A stretch of DNA of 64,000 nucleotides from Flavobacterium pectinovorum (GTDB lineage Bacteria; Bacteroidota; Bacteroidia; Flavobacteriales; Flavobacteriaceae). Of the stretch, positions 19,898 through 28,266 are shown piece by piece. A program made the translations under genes and the position numbers. Within the stretch, counting starts at the first letter, position 1; each line of letters begins with the position of its first letter. The stretch spans positions 937 through 64,936 of the forward strand of contig NZ_RCZH01000003.1 in assembly GCF_006438875.1 (NCBI RefSeq). Direction: 5' to 3'. Below the pieces are notes generated by a model. The model was not told the DNA's origin. It made no database searches and saw only the letters and a list, made by a program, of their open reading frames with translations.

Positions 19898-20114
19898 ATG
19901 AATTGGTACCGCGATAGCTTGTTAATATTCCTAATAAAAATATTTTTTGAAATACAGTTTTATTTTAAAGTTCTGATCTAAAATAAACTATATTTGAACT
20001 GTTAAATTAATCTATTTTAAAATGTTTTTTAGTTAAAATAGGATGTTGAAATTATGGATTAATTAAAAAATTATCATTAAATCAAAAATATAATCTAACC
20101 TGTAAACACTGCGA

Positions 20115-22586
20115 ATGAAGAAACTTTACTCACTATTATTACTTATTGTTTTCGGAATTTTATCATCAAATGCTCAAACTATTGATGAGACTTTTGTTCA
20201 GCCAACGCCTTATAAAGCAGCGAAAATTGCCGTTATAAAAGAACTTTCCGATGGTAAGATTTTACTTGGAGGACACATCCAATTCTTTAAAGAGAAAAAA
20301 GTTAGTAATCTTATCCGATTAAATGCTGATTATTCGCTCGACGAAACTTTTGTGTTTAATGGCGATCTAAACTCAGAAATTAAAGATGTCAAATTTCAAA
20401 GTAACGGAAATATTATTGTTTTAACAACTAAAGGTAATTCTGGATATGCTGATTATTTTAAACTGTATCAGCTTGATCCAAATGGTGGAATTATAAAAGA
20501 AGTTAGTACTATTTTTAATGCCACATCTATTGCAATTCAGGCCGATGATAAAATATTGGTTACCGGAGGAGCAATTGGCTACTATAATTTTACAAGTTGT
20601 TATGTGAATCGATTTAACAGTGATTTTTCTTTAGACGACACTTTCAAGAATGATTTAGCTTTTAACGGAGCAACAAACAATGTCGTAGTTTCTGGCACTG
20701 CTATATATGTGGGTGGTGCATTTACTGCTATTGATGATATTGCTAAAAATAGTCTTGTAAAATTAACTTCTGATGGCGTAATTGATACAACATTTGATGT
20801 AGGACAAGGCTCGAATGGCTCCGGTTTTTCAATGACACTTCAAGATGATGGTAAATTATTAATTGGAGGAAACTTTTTCAATACGAAAGACAATGTAACT
20901 TCAACGAGTTTAATTAGATTAAATTCTGACGGATTATTTGACGAAAGTTTTTCGACCTCTTATTCTAGTTTTGGGAGTTCTGTTATCGGTTTGAAGGATT
21001 CTTATATTTATATAGCGACACAAATACCTGTAAATGATGGAATTTCTTCTGGTACTTTTTTGGTAAGACTAAAACCTAATGGAGTTTTAGATGAAAGTTT
21101 TAATAAAATTAAATTGAATGAATTAGGTGGAAATTACTTTGTCTCAGGTTTTGCGAATGAAAAAATTTTCTACAATAACTCAGAATATACTGGGAATAAG
21201 TACGGATTATCTATTTGCGATTTAAATGGAAACATATTAGATTCTTCAGAATTAAAACCAAGTAGATATGGTAGTTTTGAAAGCGGAGGTTATTTTGACG
21301 GAAAATTGGTTGTTAAAGGAGATTTTGTAAAATTAAATGATGTTGAAACTTTTGGTATTGGATTGCTAGATGAAAACGGTTCGGTTAATCAATCGTTTAT
21401 TTTTCCAAACTATTTAGGTGATATAACACAATGTCAAATTATTGATGATCAGACCATTTTTATCAGTACTAAAGAGAAATTATTAAAATTGAATAATGAT
21501 GGAGAGATTCTAAAGGATTTTGATTTTAAAAGTAATTTTGATTTATATATACAACAATTTAAAGTATTGAATAATGGAAAATTTTTAATCACTTATCAAT
21601 CGGGGTTGTATATGTTTAATGAAGATGGTACTCAGGAAATTGTTTATTCATTAAATTCAGATCCTAATTTTTGGATTTCAGTTATTAAATTTGATATGCA
21701 GGGCGATAAAATTATTTGTGCCGCTCAATTTGAAAGTTTTGGTGCTGGATATCGTCCAAAATCTAAGCTTATAAGATTTAATCTGGATGGTTCGATTGAT
21801 AAGGAATTTAAAGCTGATTCATACACCGATGCATCTGTTACTAATTTAAATGTATTGAAGTCGGGTGAGATTGTAATTGCAGGATATTTTCTGGATTACA
21901 GCGGTACTTCAACCCCTAACCAGTTAGTAAAGCTCTCCAAAGATGGTGAGATTGATGTTAAATTCAATGAGAATCTAAAAATTCCAAAAGTAGGAATTAG
22001 CGGAGGAGAATATTACGATTATAGAAAAATTGAAGAAGTAGATTCTGTCATATATATTACGCAAGTGCCTTCAAAAGTTACGGCAATAAATCTGGATGGT
22101 ACAATCAAGACTGATTTTGAAATGCCGGCTGTAATTGATAATATAACAGATATTGTTGGGGTAAAAGATGCGGAAGATAGTTCTCCAGTTTCACACAAAG
22201 CAAAATCAGTTAGTACATCTGATAATTATATGTTTGCAATTGGTACAAATAACAATAGTAATTCAAGTTCATCATCTACTATTGTTAAACTTAATCTTGG
22301 AAAATCATCAGGTTCATTATCTGTACGCCCAACACCGGAAAAACTAGCTTCAAATGTGCAGGTTTTCCCTGTTCCGGTGCAAGAGAAAGTGAGTTTATCG
22401 TTTACTAATTCGATTGTACCAAATAAGATTGCAGTTTATTCTGTAAACGGAAAGGAATTATATTCGGCTAAAGTTCAAAGTACGGATAATCTGGAAGTTG
22501 ATATGTCCGGATTTGCTTCGGGAATTTACTTTATAAAGCTTTCCTCGGATTCGGGAACAATTACAAAGAAAATAGTTAAAAAATAA
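20115..22586 (+). CDS. Large exported delta-60 repeat protein with T9SS sorting domain
   Basis: 823 residues. A signal peptide (1-20, ILSSNAQ) is followed by about a dozen delta-60 repeats of 45-60 residues with the pattern DGKILLGG.f........lIRLN.DgslDetF, which probably fold as beta-propeller blades. The C-terminal 75 residues form a type A T9SS sorting domain (VQVFPVPVQEKVSLSF, IAVYSVNGKELYSAKV, GIYFIKLSSDSGTITKKIVKK in part). It should be placed on or released from the cell surface. Ligand unknown. Confidence 0.88.
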   Translation: MKKLYSLLLLIVFGILSSNAQTIDETFVQPTPYKAAKIAVIKELSDGKILLGGHIQFFKEKKVSNLIRLNADYSLDETFVFNGDLNSEIKDVKFQSNGNIIVLTTKGNSGYADYFKLYQLDPNGGIIKEVSTIFNATSIAIQADDKILVTGGAIGYYNFTSCYVNRFNSDFSLDDTFKNDLAFNGATNNVVVSGTAIYVGGAFTAIDDIAKNSLVKLTSDGVIDTTFDVGQGSNGSGFSMTLQDDGKLLIGGNFFNTKDNVTSTSLIRLNSDGLFDESFSTSYSSFGSSVIGLKDSYIYIATQIPVNDGISSGTFLVRLKPNGVLDESFNKIKLNELGGNYFVSGFANEKIFYNNSEYTGNKYGLSICDLNGNILDSSELKPSRYGSFESGGYFDGKLVVKGDFVKLNDVETFGIGLLDENGSVNQSFIFPNYLGDITQCQIIDDQTIFISTKEKLLKLNNDGEILKDFDFKSNFDLYIQQFKVLNNGKFLITYQSGLYMFNEDGTQEIVYSLNSDPNFWISVIKFDMQGDKIICAAQFESFGAGYRPKSKLIRFNLDGSIDKEFKADSYTDASVTNLNVLKSGEIVIAGYFLDYSGTSTPNQLVKLSKDGEIDVKFNENLKIPKVGISGGEYYDYRKIEEVDSVIYITQVPSKVTAINLDGTIKTDFEMPAVIDNITDIVGVKDAEDSSPVSHKAKSVSTSDNYMFAIGTNNNSNSSSSSTIVKLNLGKSSGSLSVRPTPEKLASNVQVFPVPVQEKVSLSFTNSIVPNKIAVYSVNGKELYSAKVQSTDNLEVDMSGFASGIYFIKLSSDSGTITKKIVKK

Positions 22587-22598
22587 AAAGTAATAATA

Positions 22599-22633
22599 AA
22601 ACCCGATAGATTTTTTAAAAAACTATCGGGTTT
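22599..22633. terminator. Bidirectional terminator between convergent genes
   Basis: AAACCCGATAG (22599-22609) and CTATCGGGTTT (22623-22633) form an 11-bp perfect stem with a 13-base loop. It lies between the delta-60 gene and the convergent DUF4268 gene and can act on both strands. Confidence 0.8.
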
Positions 22634-22695
22634 ATTATATCAAAATCTCAGTCCCGAACCTTCGAGATAGTTCCTCAAAATCTTAGAATCTTTTT

Positions 22696-23130
22696 TCAAG
22701 AAATATCCTTAATAAACTCATCATATTCCAAATAGAACATTTCAAGAGCATTCATTTTTTCAAAAAAGAAATCAAAAATATCCTCCCAATTATTGCGATT
22801 ACTAAAACCTACACCTTGTTTTTCGATCCAAATTCGACTAATGGTTTTACCACTTTCTAAAGTGTAGTTATTTTCGAAAACCAAATCTTTGATGAACTCT
22901 TCTTCGAGAATACTTTTTAGGGCTTCTAATTTTTCAAAATAAGCAGTTCTTTTTTCATCACTTCGGTGTTCAATGTCAATTAAAACCTGTGCTTTTTTAT
23001 TGTCAACATAAAATTTAAAAGAGAAATCTTTAATTTTAGTGTCATAAAGTACCCATTTTCGTGGATATTTTTCGGCGAAAGCCACCCAAAATTCTCTTTT
23101 TATTTTCTGTGATTCTTCTTTACTGTACAT
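22696..23130 (-). CDS. DUF4268 domain protein
   Basis: 144 residues, cytosolic, no signal peptide. It is a stand-alone DUF4268 domain (KIKREFWVAFAEKYPRKWVLY, then a middle helix with KLEALKSILEEEF, and NNWEDIFDFFFEKM near the end). DUF4268 often forms the C-terminal part of nuclease-like proteins, but here there is no catalytic partner. The role is unknown. Confidence 0.8.
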   Translation of the reverse strand: MYSKEESQKIKREFWVAFAEKYPRKWVLYDTKIKDFSFKFYVDNKKAQVLIDIEHRSDEKRTAYFEKLEALKSILEEEFIKDLVFENNYTLESGKTISRIWIEKQGVGFSNRNNWEDIFDFFFEKMNALEMFYLEYDEFIKDIS

Positions 23131-23382
23131 TTTTATGGCTTTGAATTTAGAAAACTTGTAGAACCGCGTTTTCTAGACTATATTTATATTTTATTTTAGA
23201 TTCTGTTTAAATCTTATAGATCAGAATTTTTATGAGATTATTTCTTGATAGATAAGGCAAATTTAGAAAGAATAATGAACTTATTTTTTATGAATTTAAC
23301 GAAATATGGTAAAAAATAATCCGTAAAAAAGGATCATAGAAATTTTAAACGGAATTTAATAGTACAAAAATAAACTTTGATT

Positions 23383-24033
23383 ATGGATTTTCAAGATTTT
23401 TTGCAATTTGTTCCTAATTTAATTCCAGTTGAATTACCGGCAATTGCCGCACATTTAAAAATGGCGCCTAAAGAAAGGATAGAATCCTTAAAAAATCTTG
23501 ATTTTAAAGCCGAAAACCCAAGAATTGCTGCAGTAATGATGTTGTTTTATCCAAAAGAAGAAAAAACACATCTGGTTTTAATTGTCAGGAATGCTTATAA
23601 TGGGGTTCATTCTTCCCAAATTGCTTTCCCGGGAGGAAAATATGAAACTACCGATGCAGATTTTGAAGAAACAGCTTTAAGAGAAACACATGAAGAAGTT
23701 GGAGTGTTGCCGGACAAAATCGAAGTAATTAAGCATTTCTCTCCAATGTATATTCCGCCCAGCAATTTTTTGGTACATCCTTTTTTGGGAATTTCAAAAG
23801 AAGAACTTTCCTTTTATCCGGATGTCAGAGAAGTTGCTGATATTATAGAATTGCCATTATCCGTTTTTTTGGATGATGAAATTATCATCGAAGCCACATT
23901 GTCAACTTCTTACGGCAATAATATAGTAGTTCCGGCATTTAATATTCAAAATCACATTGTTTGGGGAGCAACCGCAATGATTTTAAGTGAATTGAGAGAT
24001 GTCCTGAAAATTACATTTGCAGAAAATTCGTAA
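23383..24033 (+). CDS. NUDIX hydrolase, probable CoA pyrophosphatase
   Basis: About 216 residues from ATG 23383; an upstream TTG at 23377 is less likely. It carries LVLIVRNAYNGVHSSQIAFPGG, then the NUDIX box ending ALRETHEEVGV with its metal-binding Glu residues. The FPGG plus spacing is the CoA-pyrophosphatase (NudL) form that splits CoA into 4'-phosphopantetheine and 3',5'-ADP. It lies 125 bp before the acyltransferase, which has its own promoter. Confidence 0.88.
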   Translation: MDFQDFLQFVPNLIPVELPAIAAHLKMAPKERIESLKNLDFKAENPRIAAVMMLFYPKEEKTHLVLIVRNAYNGVHSSQIAFPGGKYETTDADFEETALRETHEEVGVLPDKIEVIKHFSPMYIPPSNFLVHPFLGISKEELSFYPDVREVADIIELPLSVFLDDEIIIEATLSTSYGNNIVVPAFNIQNHIVWGATAMILSELRDVLKITFAENS

Positions 24034-24101
24034 AAACAGAAAATTAACAATTTGATATTCATTATAATAACAAATTATTTCCGAAATTGCTTTATAGTAT
24101 T

Positions 24102-24128
24102 GCTAAAAGAATAATTTTTGTATGTTTG
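24102..24128 (+). promoter_or_regulatory. Bacteroidota promoter for the acyltransferase
   Basis: A TTG at 24100-24102 and TATGTTTG at 24121-24128, spaced by 18 bases, 30 bases before the ATG at 24159. Confidence 0.6.
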
Positions 24129-24158
24129 CGTCCTAACAAGAAAACACAATAAACAGCT

Positions 24159-24989
24159 ATGGGATTGTTTAAACGAAATCCTTTTGGACATATATTATTC
24201 ATCAAAAAATGGTTAATCCGTATTTTGGGTGCCATGACGCATAGAAGATATAGGGGATTTAATGAATTACAAATCGAAGGATCTGAAATCATTAAAACAT
24301 TGCCGGATACAAATGTTTTGTTTATTTCGAATCACCAGACTTATTTTGCCGATGTTGTGGCAATGTTTCATGTGTTTAACGCAAGTTTAAGCGGACGTCA
24401 AGATACCATTAAGAACATTGGTTATTTGTGGCAGCCCAAGATGAATATTTATTATGTCGCTGCCAAAGAAACCATGCAAGCCGGTTTATTGCCAAGAATT
24501 TTAGCTTATGTTGGAGCAATTACTGTCGAAAGAACCTGGCGTGCCAAAGGTGTAGATGTTACAGAAAAACGTGATGTTAACCCAAATGATACCGAAAACA
24601 TTAGAATAGCCTTAGAAGATGGCTGGGTAATTACCTTTCCACAAGGAACCACAAAATCATTTAAACCTGTTCGAAAAGGAACTGCTCATATCATAAAACA
24701 ACATAGACCAATTGTAATTCCTATCGTTATTGATGGCTTCCGCCGATCGTTTGATAAAAAAGGATTACGAATGAAGAAAAAAGGAATTCTACAATCTTTC
24801 ATCATCAAAGAACCTCTTGATATTGATTATGAAAACGATACAATCGAAGAAATCGTAGAAAAAGTAGAATATGCAATTGAACAGCATCCATCATTTTTAA
24901 AAGTAATTCCAGCCGAAGTAATCGAAGTAGAAGAAGAACTTAACGAAATGAGAAGATGGAGTTACAAGGCTTCAGAAAACGAACATTAG
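24159..24989 (+). CDS. PlsC-like acyltransferase with altered motifs
   Basis: 276 residues of the glycerophosphate/lysophosphatidate acyltransferase superfamily, which moves acyl chains onto membrane lipid precursors. The catalytic block reads SNHQTYFADVV: the His and Asp are separated by five residues, not the usual four. The block normally written FPEGTRS reads FPQGTTKSF, with Gln for the Glu that helps bind the acceptor phosphate. The block IV-like PIVIPIVIDG is present. These changes suggest an acceptor other than lysophosphatidate, for example an amino-lipid. Hydrophobic but no clear membrane helix. The ending is acidic (VEVEEELNEM). Confidence 0.82.
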   Translation: MGLFKRNPFGHILFIKKWLIRILGAMTHRRYRGFNELQIEGSEIIKTLPDTNVLFISNHQTYFADVVAMFHVFNASLSGRQDTIKNIGYLWQPKMNIYYVAAKETMQAGLLPRILAYVGAITVERTWRAKGVDVTEKRDVNPNDTENIRIALEDGWVITFPQGTTKSFKPVRKGTAHIIKQHRPIVIPIVIDGFRRSFDKKGLRMKKKGILQSFIIKEPLDIDYENDTIEEIVEKVEYAIEQHPSFLKVIPAEVIEVEEELNEMRRWSYKASENEH

Positions 24990-25098
24990 ATTTTTTTGTT
25001 TCAGGTTTTATTTGTTTTAGGTTTCAAGTTTTTCCAATTGGCATCAAAAAAACCTTAGTCCCAAAGCCACTCAAAGAAAAAACCTATGAACCTTTCCT

Positions 25099-25731
25099 CT
25101 AAAAATCTATCTTCTTCAGTTCCTTATAATTTGCGTATAATCTACGTAATAAAGTTCCGTAAAGCAGTCTGTAAAAACACCAGAATAATCCGAAGAAACC
25201 TAATATAACCAAAATTAAAATCCCCACTGTTACCAGCATTGCTTTTCCGTCTATGGCTAGTTTTTCTCTTAAGAAAGCCATATCGGGATTGTAGACAAAT
25301 GCAATGAAGAAGCTTAGAATAGCTGTCACAACAATCATTCCCAAATTATACCATACATAATACTGAACCGTTTTTCGGGTTCTTAATATCGCACTCATTA
25401 AAGATTTTGTAGCAACAGTTGTTGAAATTGTTTTGTAGTTTTTGTAGAAAATGAAAACAAAAATCAACACAACAACATAATTGAAATAAGTCAAAAATTC
25501 CAGCGCTGCAACAATTTCCGGATGATTAATTTTCTGTAAAAGATCATCAGTATTAAGAAACAAGTTTGAAAAAGTCCAAAATGAAATTTCCAAAATACTG
25601 ATAATCAAAATCCACTTCACGATAGAAGATGATTTTTTGTGAATCATTTTGTAGATCTCTGTTTCAGAAATTTGCTCAAAAGAATCCGAGTTCTTTTTCC
25701 AGTCTTTTTTTAGTAAATCCAGTTCTTTCAT
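25099..25731 (-). CDS. Four-helix membrane protein, probable partner of the ECF sigma factor
   Basis: 210 residues. A polar N-terminus (LLKKDWKKNSDSFEQISETE) is followed by four membrane segments (around 38-60, 82-102, 120-145 and 163-190) and a basic C-terminus. It starts 8 bp after the sigma factor stop in the same direction, the usual place for an anti-sigma factor. The short N-terminal cytoplasmic part could bind the sigma factor, but no zinc anti-sigma motif is visible. Relatives have sometimes been misnamed beta-carotene monooxygenase; nothing here supports that. Confidence 0.65.
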   Translation of the reverse strand: MKELDLLKKDWKKNSDSFEQISETEIYKMIHKKSSSIVKWILIISILEISFWTFSNLFLNTDDLLQKINHPEIVAALEFLTYFNYVVVLIFVFIFYKNYKTISTTVATKSLMSAILRTRKTVQYYVWYNLGMIVVTAILSFFIAFVYNPDMAFLREKLAIDGKAMLVTVGILILVILGFFGLFWCFYRLLYGTLLRRLYANYKELKKIDF

Positions 25732-25739
25732 AATAATTT

Positions 25740-26234
25740 TTAAGGATTTAGTATTTTTTTCAGTTTCCCTTTAATTCTGTTCATCTTCACGCGCGCATTC
25801 ACTTCGCTGATTCCTAAGGTTTCGGCTATTTCTTGATAATCTTTGTCTTCTAAATACATAAATACTAATGCTTTTTCGATGTCATTAAGCTGATAAACAG
25901 CTTTATACATCAATTTAATCTGTTCTTCCTCTTCATAATTGTAATCGACATCCTTTACAAAATGCTGATGGCTTTCATATTCTACGGTCGATACGGTTCG
26001 TTTGGTTTTTCGGTATAGCGTTATGGCGGTATTTAAGGCGACACGATACGTCCATGTCGAAAATTTACTATCGCCTCTAAATTTTGGATACGCCTTCCAG
26101 AGCTGAATGGTAATCTCCTGAAACAAGTCTTTGTGAGCGTCTTCGCCGGCAGTATATAACCTACAAATCTTGTGGATTATATTCTGATTTGCCTGCAATT
26201 GCGCAACAAATGACTGTTCTAGATTTTCGCTCAT
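25740..26234 (-). CDS. ECF-type RNA polymerase sigma factor
   Basis: 164 residues with sigma region 2 (DLFQEITIQLWKAYPKFRGD and STWTYRVALNTAI, about 37-75) and region 4 with a helix-turn-helix (YQEIAETLGISEVNARVKMN, about 132-151). The lengths and the DLFQEI core fit extracytoplasmic function sigma factors. It directs RNA polymerase to a small set of promoters, probably controlled by the membrane protein encoded directly after it. Target genes cannot be inferred. Confidence 0.93.
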   Translation of the reverse strand: MSENLEQSFVAQLQANQNIIHKICRLYTAGEDAHKDLFQEITIQLWKAYPKFRGDSKFSTWTYRVALNTAITLYRKTKRTVSTVEYESHQHFVKDVDYNYEEEEQIKLMYKAVYQLNDIEKALVFMYLEDKDYQEIAETLGISEVNARVKMNRIKGKLKKILNP

Positions 26235-26286
26235 AATGTATTAGTGGTATTGAAAGCGTTTTTGTTACAGATGATTTTTATTTTTT

Positions 26287-26397
26287 GCCATGAATTTTAC
26301 AAATTTCTCGAATTATGGCTTGATTAGTAAAAGCAGAGTATTTGAAATATGTTCTTTAATCATACAAAATTCGATAATTTGTGCAATTAGTGGCAAA
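26287..26397. repeat. Palindromic AATTTGTG/GTGGC repeat element, second copy
   Basis: GCCATGAATTTTACAAATTT (from 26287) and the block ending AATTTGTGCAATTAGTGGC (26376-26394) form an imperfect inverted repeat like that at 11078-11166. It lies between the DUF3810 gene and the sigma factor promoter region. Confidence 0.6.
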
Positions 26398-26400
26398 CTT

Positions 26401-27462
26401 TTATAGAGGTCGATTCTTATAATAATTAACCATCAAATCTACAAATTTGCTGTAACTATCCATCCCGTCTTTCTGATTGTTTGATTTTAGGAAATTATCA
26501 TAAAATATCTCAAATCCGGTTTCAATTGGAGTTTCATATTGTTTCCAGAAATCATGGCTTTCTTTATAATTTTTTAAAATTCCAACATGAACGGATTTCT
26601 TTAATTGATTAAATATTTTTTCGTTTTTAAACTTCCAGATGCTTAGACAATAGTGTAATGTAAAGCTGTATCCCGAATATTTATAGTATAAATTATCATT
26701 TTTTAGAGTAGCCAAAACGCCTATGAAATTACATTCACTTTCGCTTGCATAACCCATTTGATGCGCCATTTCGTGACAACTGGTAAGCGGAAAATTGTAC
26801 ATAGGCAATAAATCATTGACCTGTGCTTCATTGGTAAATGGGTTCAGATATCCGCCAAAACCCATATAGGTGAGTGGTAAGCTAAAAAGAGATTTTTTGA
26901 CGCTTAAGGTTTCATATTTAAAATATGGATATTCTGCTGCTAAATTGCTGTAGCCGCTTAAATTCATCTGAAAAGCCTGATTTTGCGAATAAGGGAAAAT
27001 AATTTTTGAACTGTCTTTCTTCGTAATCAGGAATTGAATTTCATTGGTTTTTGCGATTAATTTTTTGGTAAAAACCAATAATTCAGCATCCGTATATTCT
27101 CTTTTGATTTTCATTTTTTCGAAAAGAGGTTCTCTGTAATAATTGAAAGCCCAAAAAAGATGAAAGAAAAAATAAAATATAGAAAGAACACTCAAGACTT
27201 TTAAGAGGTTGTCTTTCCATTGAATCTTCCATGTTTTTCTAACTTTCCAAAACCATCTAATTACTAATAAAATCAAAATAGAATAAATACAATCACCAAA
27301 AGAAAAAGGAATTCTGCCCAAAATGATTCTCGAAAAATGTGAAATCTTCAGATACAATCCGTTGCTGTAAAAGCTTTCGATAAATTCCGGGAAATAGGGA
27401 AGAATCTTTAAAATGATAATTTGAATCAATAGAAATAAAGGAAGGATATACTTTCTTCTCAC
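26401..27462 (-). CDS. DUF3810 membrane protein with HExxH metalloprotease-like motif
   Basis: 353 residues with an N-terminal membrane helix, two more hydrophobic segments (about 50-70 and 85-110), then a domain with SCHEMAHQMGYASESECNF (about 231-249). HEMAH is an HExxH zinc site and the Glu a few residues later could be the third ligand, as in gluzincins. DUF3810 is otherwise of unknown role. Catalytic activity is inferred from the motif only. Confidence 0.8.
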   Translation of the reverse strand: MRRKYILPLFLLIQIIILKILPYFPEFIESFYSNGLYLKISHFSRIILGRIPFSFGDCIYSILILLVIRWFWKVRKTWKIQWKDNLLKVLSVLSIFYFFFHLFWAFNYYREPLFEKMKIKREYTDAELLVFTKKLIAKTNEIQFLITKKDSSKIIFPYSQNQAFQMNLSGYSNLAAEYPYFKYETLSVKKSLFSLPLTYMGFGGYLNPFTNEAQVNDLLPMYNFPLTSCHEMAHQMGYASESECNFIGVLATLKNDNLYYKYSGYSFTLHYCLSIWKFKNEKIFNQLKKSVHVGILKNYKESHDFWKQYETPIETGFEIFYDNFLKSNNQKDGMDSYSKFVDLMVNYYKNRPL

Positions 27463-27545
27463 GGTTTTACTTTTGGGTTAAAAATAATAATTAAAATAGT
27501 AGTTCCCTTTCTTTTTTGTAATTTTGTTATTCAATAAAAAGAAAA

Positions 27546-27758
27546 ATGACACAAATAACTTTAAATGTTCCAGATAATGAATTGTCATTCTTCATGCAAT
27601 TAATAGAAAAATTTAATTATGAAACGGTAATTAATGAATTTTCTGTGACTGAAGAAATGAAAAATTTATTAGACGAAAGAAGATCAACATCGAAAGTCGA
27701 GGATTTTCTTCCGTGTAATGAAGCGAAAAAACAATTGCGCTTTAAATCTGGAAAATGA
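27546..27758 (+). CDS. Probable antitoxin of a RelE/ParE-type module
   Basis: 70 residues: MTQITLNVPDNELSFFMQLI, a ribbon-helix-helix-like start, then a helical middle and a basic tail with SSTSKVEDFLPCNEAKKQLRF-like sequence, which matches short addiction-module antitoxins. Its stop overlaps the start codon of the RelE/ParE-like toxin remnant (ATGA). The toxin is broken, so the antitoxin may be an orphan. Confidence 0.65.
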   Translation: MTQITLNVPDNELSFFMQLIEKFNYETVINEFSVTEEMKNLLDERRSTSKVEDFLPCNEAKKQLRFKSGK

Positions 27759-28047
27759 TTTTTGAAGTTATATTGAACCAAGAGCACTTCCTGATATACA
27801 AGATGCAATCGATTATTATGAATCTAAACAAATTGGGTTAGGTGATTATTTTTATCAAGTAATTGATGAGCACATTGATACATTGACCTTAAATCCTTTC
27901 TTTCAGGTTAAATACAAAGATTATCACGGCATCCCCACGAAAAAATTCCCTTTTATTATCTTTTATTTTATTAATGAAAAGTTGAAAACAATTTATATTT
28001 TATCTGTTTTTAATACTTCATTAGATCCTGCAAAATATCCTAAATAA
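27755..28047 (+). pseudogene. RelE/ParE-type toxin, frameshifted
   Basis: From ATG 27755 (overlapping the antitoxin stop) the frame starts MIFEVIL. A single missing base near 27775-27778 pushes the rest out of frame. In the next frame the protein continues PRALPDIQDAIDYYESKQIG ... and ends SLDPAKYPK at 28045-28047, the usual ParE-like body of about 95 residues. The continued reading frame without other stops suggests a recent event or a sequencing error. RelE/ParE toxins attack mRNA on ribosomes or DNA gyrase. Confidence 0.75.
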
Positions 28048-28147
28048 AATTCAACATATCAGTATTGAATCTTCACTAATTAATAATTTGCTTTATTTTT
28101 AATGGTTTAACAAAGTATTAAATATTCGTTTAATCTAATTTACTGTC

Positions 28148-28190
28148 CTCGTAATTTGTGCTAATTCGTGCAATTCGTGGCAAAAAAAAA
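28148..28190. repeat. Single arm of the AATTTGTG/GTGGC repeat
   Basis: Contains CGTAATTTGTGCTAATTCG and GTGCAATTCGTGGCAAAAA, matching the right arms of the elements at 11136 and 26366. No left arm is clear. Confidence 0.5.
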
Positions 28191-28224
28191 CAAACCTTTT
28201 CCCAGCGAAAACGATTTAAACTTG

Positions 28225-28232
28225 TAACTTTG
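28225..28232 (+). promoter_or_regulatory. Bacteroidota -7 box for pepD
   Basis: TAACTTTG fits TAnnTTTG, 35 bases before the pepD ATG at 28267. A -33 TTG is not evident. Confidence 0.45.
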
Positions 28233-28266
28233 GGGCTCTTAATTGTTAAACTTCAAACAAAATATA

